Source: an uncultured Pseudomonadota bacterium | GTDB taxonomy: Bacteria; Pseudomonadota; Gammaproteobacteria; Ga0077536 | Reading direction: 5' to 3' | Length of the DNA stretch: 64,000 nt | Assembly: GCA_903825645.1 (NCBI GenBank) | Contig: CAIKBL010000042.1 | Span: 53,289-117,288 of the forward strand | In this document: piece after piece, positions 62,347-64,000 of the stretch | How the letters are laid out: each line of letters opens with the position of its first letter | Numbering within the stretch: position 1 is the stretch's first letter | Notes under the pieces: model-generated | Databases searched by the model: none | What the model was told of the DNA's origin: nothing | The model's input: the letters and a program-made list of their open reading frames with translations, nothing else | Made by a program: the position numbers and the translations under genes

Positions 62347-63966
62347 TCAACTTAAGCGAAATCCGGCATAGCCCTGCGCGGCGACTTCTGCGCATTTCTC
62401 GCGGAACGCCGGCGCCCCGCCGGCATAGAACAGGAACGTGCGCTTCTTGCCATCCACATTCGTGCCCATGAACCAGGAATCGGTCTTGGTGAAGATCATG
62501 CCTTCGGTGAGTGACTCCGCGTGCTCGGTCCAAGCCTCTTCCGCCTCCGGCGTGGCCTCGATGCGCTGCAGATTCTGATCTCGCAGATAGCCAATACAGC
62601 CACTGACCCATTCCGCGACGACTTCCGCGCACCGCGTGAAGTTGCAGAACACCGCACCATTGACGATGAAGAAGTTGGGGAAGCCCGCCGTCTGCAAGGT
62701 CAGGTAGGTGCGTGGGCCATCCGCCCAACGCGCCTTGAGTGACTCCCCGCCGACCCCGCGGATATCGATACGGGTCAACTCGCCGGTAATCGCGTCAAAC
62801 CCTGTGGCGTAAATGAGGATGTCGAATTCATATTCGGCCTGACCGGTCTTGACCCCTTTTTCGGTGATCTGCTCAATCGGATCTGCGCGCACGTCGACCA
62901 GCAGGACATTGTCCTGGTTGTAGACCTCGTAGTAATTCGTCTCCATCGGTATCCGCTTGGCGCCGAATGGATGATCTTTCGGCACCAGCTTCTCGGCAAG
63001 CACCGGATCTTTGATGCGCGCCCGAATCTTGTTGCGCACGAATTCAGCATAGTCTTCGTTGGCCGCGGAATCGATCATGATGTCGTGGAAGCAGCCGAAC
63101 CATTTGGTGAATCCCGGTTGTGCCCAGATTTCCTCATAGAAGGCGTAACGCTCTTCACGCGACAAATCGAAGGTCTTGCGGGGATCAAATTCCTGCATGA
63201 ACGCCGCAAACGTGCTGTGGCAACGTCGGAAAATCTCCGGGTAGTCCGCCTTGATTTTCGCCTGGGTCTCATCATCAATTTTGGCGTTTCGCAGTGGGCA
63301 GCAATAATTCGCCGTCCGCTGAAAAACCGTCAGGTGGCCGACATTTTTCGCAATCTCGGGAATGAGTTGTACGGCGGTCGCGCCGCTGCCGATGATCCCG
63401 ACCCGCTTCCCTGCAAAATCCACCGGCTCATGCGGCCATCGCGAGGTATGGAAAGATTTACCCTTGAAGCGCTCAATACCGGCAATTTTCGGCATATGGG
63501 TGGCCGACAGAATACCGACCGCCGAAATCAGGAACTGGGTCCGCAGGTGCTCCCCGGTTTCGGTCTCGAGATCCCAGCGATTCGCTCCCTCGTCATAAAC
63601 GGCCGATTTCAGGCGCGCATTGAAGTGGATATGAGGCTTCAACTTGAACTTGTCCGCCATGAAGTTCAGGTAGCGCTCATTTTCGGGCTGCCCAGAGTAA
63701 TGCTCCGTCCAGTTCCACTCCTGCAACAATTCTTCAGAAAAGCTATAGGCATAGCTATAGGATTCCGAATCGAAACGCGCGCCTGGATACCGATTCCAGT
63801 ACCACGTCCCGCCCACCCCGCCGCCGGCTTCCAAAATACGGGCGTTGAGGCCAAGTTCGCGCATTTTGTATAACTGGTAAAGCCCGGATACGCCGGCGCC
63901 AATGATCACCACGTCGACTGCTTCAACTGCCGCTGCGGCGGCCATTTCGCGCTGAGCCTGTGCCAT
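62347..63966 (-). CDS. Baeyer-Villiger-type flavin monooxygenase
   Basis: 539 residues with AGGAGG before the ATG at 63966. FAD motif G23-x-G-x-x-G28 (IIGAGVSGLYQL), GTWYWNRYPGARFDSESY, the BVMO fingerprint F167-K-G-K-S-F-H-T-S-R-W-P178, and NADPH motif GSGATA (193-198). Length matches cyclohexanone- and phenylacetone-monooxygenase relatives. It inserts oxygen beside a ketone to give an ester or lactone. It sits alone at the window edge on the minus strand. Confidence 0.93.
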   Translation of the reverse strand: MAQAQREMAAAAAVEAVDVVIIGAGVSGLYQLYKMRELGLNARILEAGGGVGGTWYWNRYPGARFDSESYSYAYSFSEELLQEWNWTEHYSGQPENERYLNFMADKFKLKPHIHFNARLKSAVYDEGANRWDLETETGEHLRTQFLISAVGILSATHMPKIAGIERFKGKSFHTSRWPHEPVDFAGKRVGIIGSGATAVQLIPEIAKNVGHLTVFQRTANYCCPLRNAKIDDETQAKIKADYPEIFRRCHSTFAAFMQEFDPRKTFDLSREERYAFYEEIWAQPGFTKWFGCFHDIMIDSAANEDYAEFVRNKIRARIKDPVLAEKLVPKDHPFGAKRIPMETNYYEVYNQDNVLLVDVRADPIEQITEKGVKTGQAEYEFDILIYATGFDAITGELTRIDIRGVGGESLKARWADGPRTYLTLQTAGFPNFFIVNGAVFCNFTRCAEVVAEWVSGCIGYLRDQNLQRIEATPEAEEAWTEHAESLTEGMIFTKTDSWFMGTNVDGKKRTFLFYAGGAPAFREKCAEVAAQGYAGFRLS

Positions 63967-64000
63967 ATCCGTCCTCCTGATATTTTTTTGTGTGATTGTA

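Overview
The window looks like part of a proteobacterial, probably gammaproteobacterial, chromosome. The evidence is the mutY tail overlapping yggX and followed by tRNA-Phe at the left edge, plus Kup, a CusA/CzcA-type RND efflux operon, siroheme-type SUMT, Tat-exported beta-carbonic anhydrase and an OprB-like porin. Coding density is high on both strands. I cannot name the species. No rRNA, CRISPR array, intact transposase or plasmid replication gene is visible.

Layout. 1-640: end of mutY, yggX, then tRNA-Phe with a good sigma-70 promoter. 640-2894: a decayed island next to the tRNA, holding a broken tyrosine integrase, the tail of an IS66 transposase and a broken AbiEii-type nucleotidyltransferase toxin. 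2895-12854: a first acyl-CoA catabolic block with a thiolase-like/DUF35 pair (possible retro-aldolase), a class III CoA-transferase, a tandem EthD protein, a two-gene NitT/TauT-type ABC importer without a binding protein, a winged-helix regulator and an IpdAB-like CoA-transferase pair. 13081-34395: mostly housekeeping or envelope genes: kup, a haem-PQQ dehydrogenase, a glycerol dehydrogenase family protein, carbonic anhydrase, membrane proteins, TMEM165/GDT1, fluoride channel, TlpA-like thioredoxin with an outer-membrane protein, two glycosyltransferases, a secreted HExxE protein, SUMT, a polyhistidine protein, a DUF6515-like protein, a SnoaL-like protein and a porin. 34403-40226: a three-gene metal-type RND efflux operon.

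40514-63966 is a second, larger catabolic block: two crotonases (one lacking both hydratase glutamates), an EthD-like protein, an uncharacterised Cys/His-rich protein, an N-acyl-D-amino-acid deacylase-like amidohydrolase, a PQQ alcohol dehydrogenase with the Asp-Tyr-Asp lanthanide signature, a flavin-dependent luciferase-family oxidoreductase, a histidine phosphatase, an alpha/beta hydrolase, class III CoA-transferases (one intact, one broken), a broken NtaA/DszA-type monooxygenase, a tightly coupled operon of PhyH dioxygenase, Rieske oxygenase, acyl-CoA synthetase and acyl-CoA dehydrogenase, an overlapping two-subunit acyl-CoA dehydrogenase, a methyltransferase and a Baeyer-Villiger-type monooxygenase.

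Together the two blocks contain what is needed to oxygenate a hydrophobic, probably cyclic, carbon skeleton (Rieske, PhyH, BVMO, PQQ dehydrogenase), activate it as a CoA thioester (synthetase, CoA-transferases), desaturate and hydrate it (acyl-CoA dehydrogenases, crotonases) and cleave it (Ltp/DUF35-like pair, IpdAB-like pair). This resembles steroid or terpenoid side-chain and ring catabolism in its parts, but it does not match a known gene order that I recognise. The substrate is inference. Several broken genes in 51178-53445 show that the second block is being remodelled.
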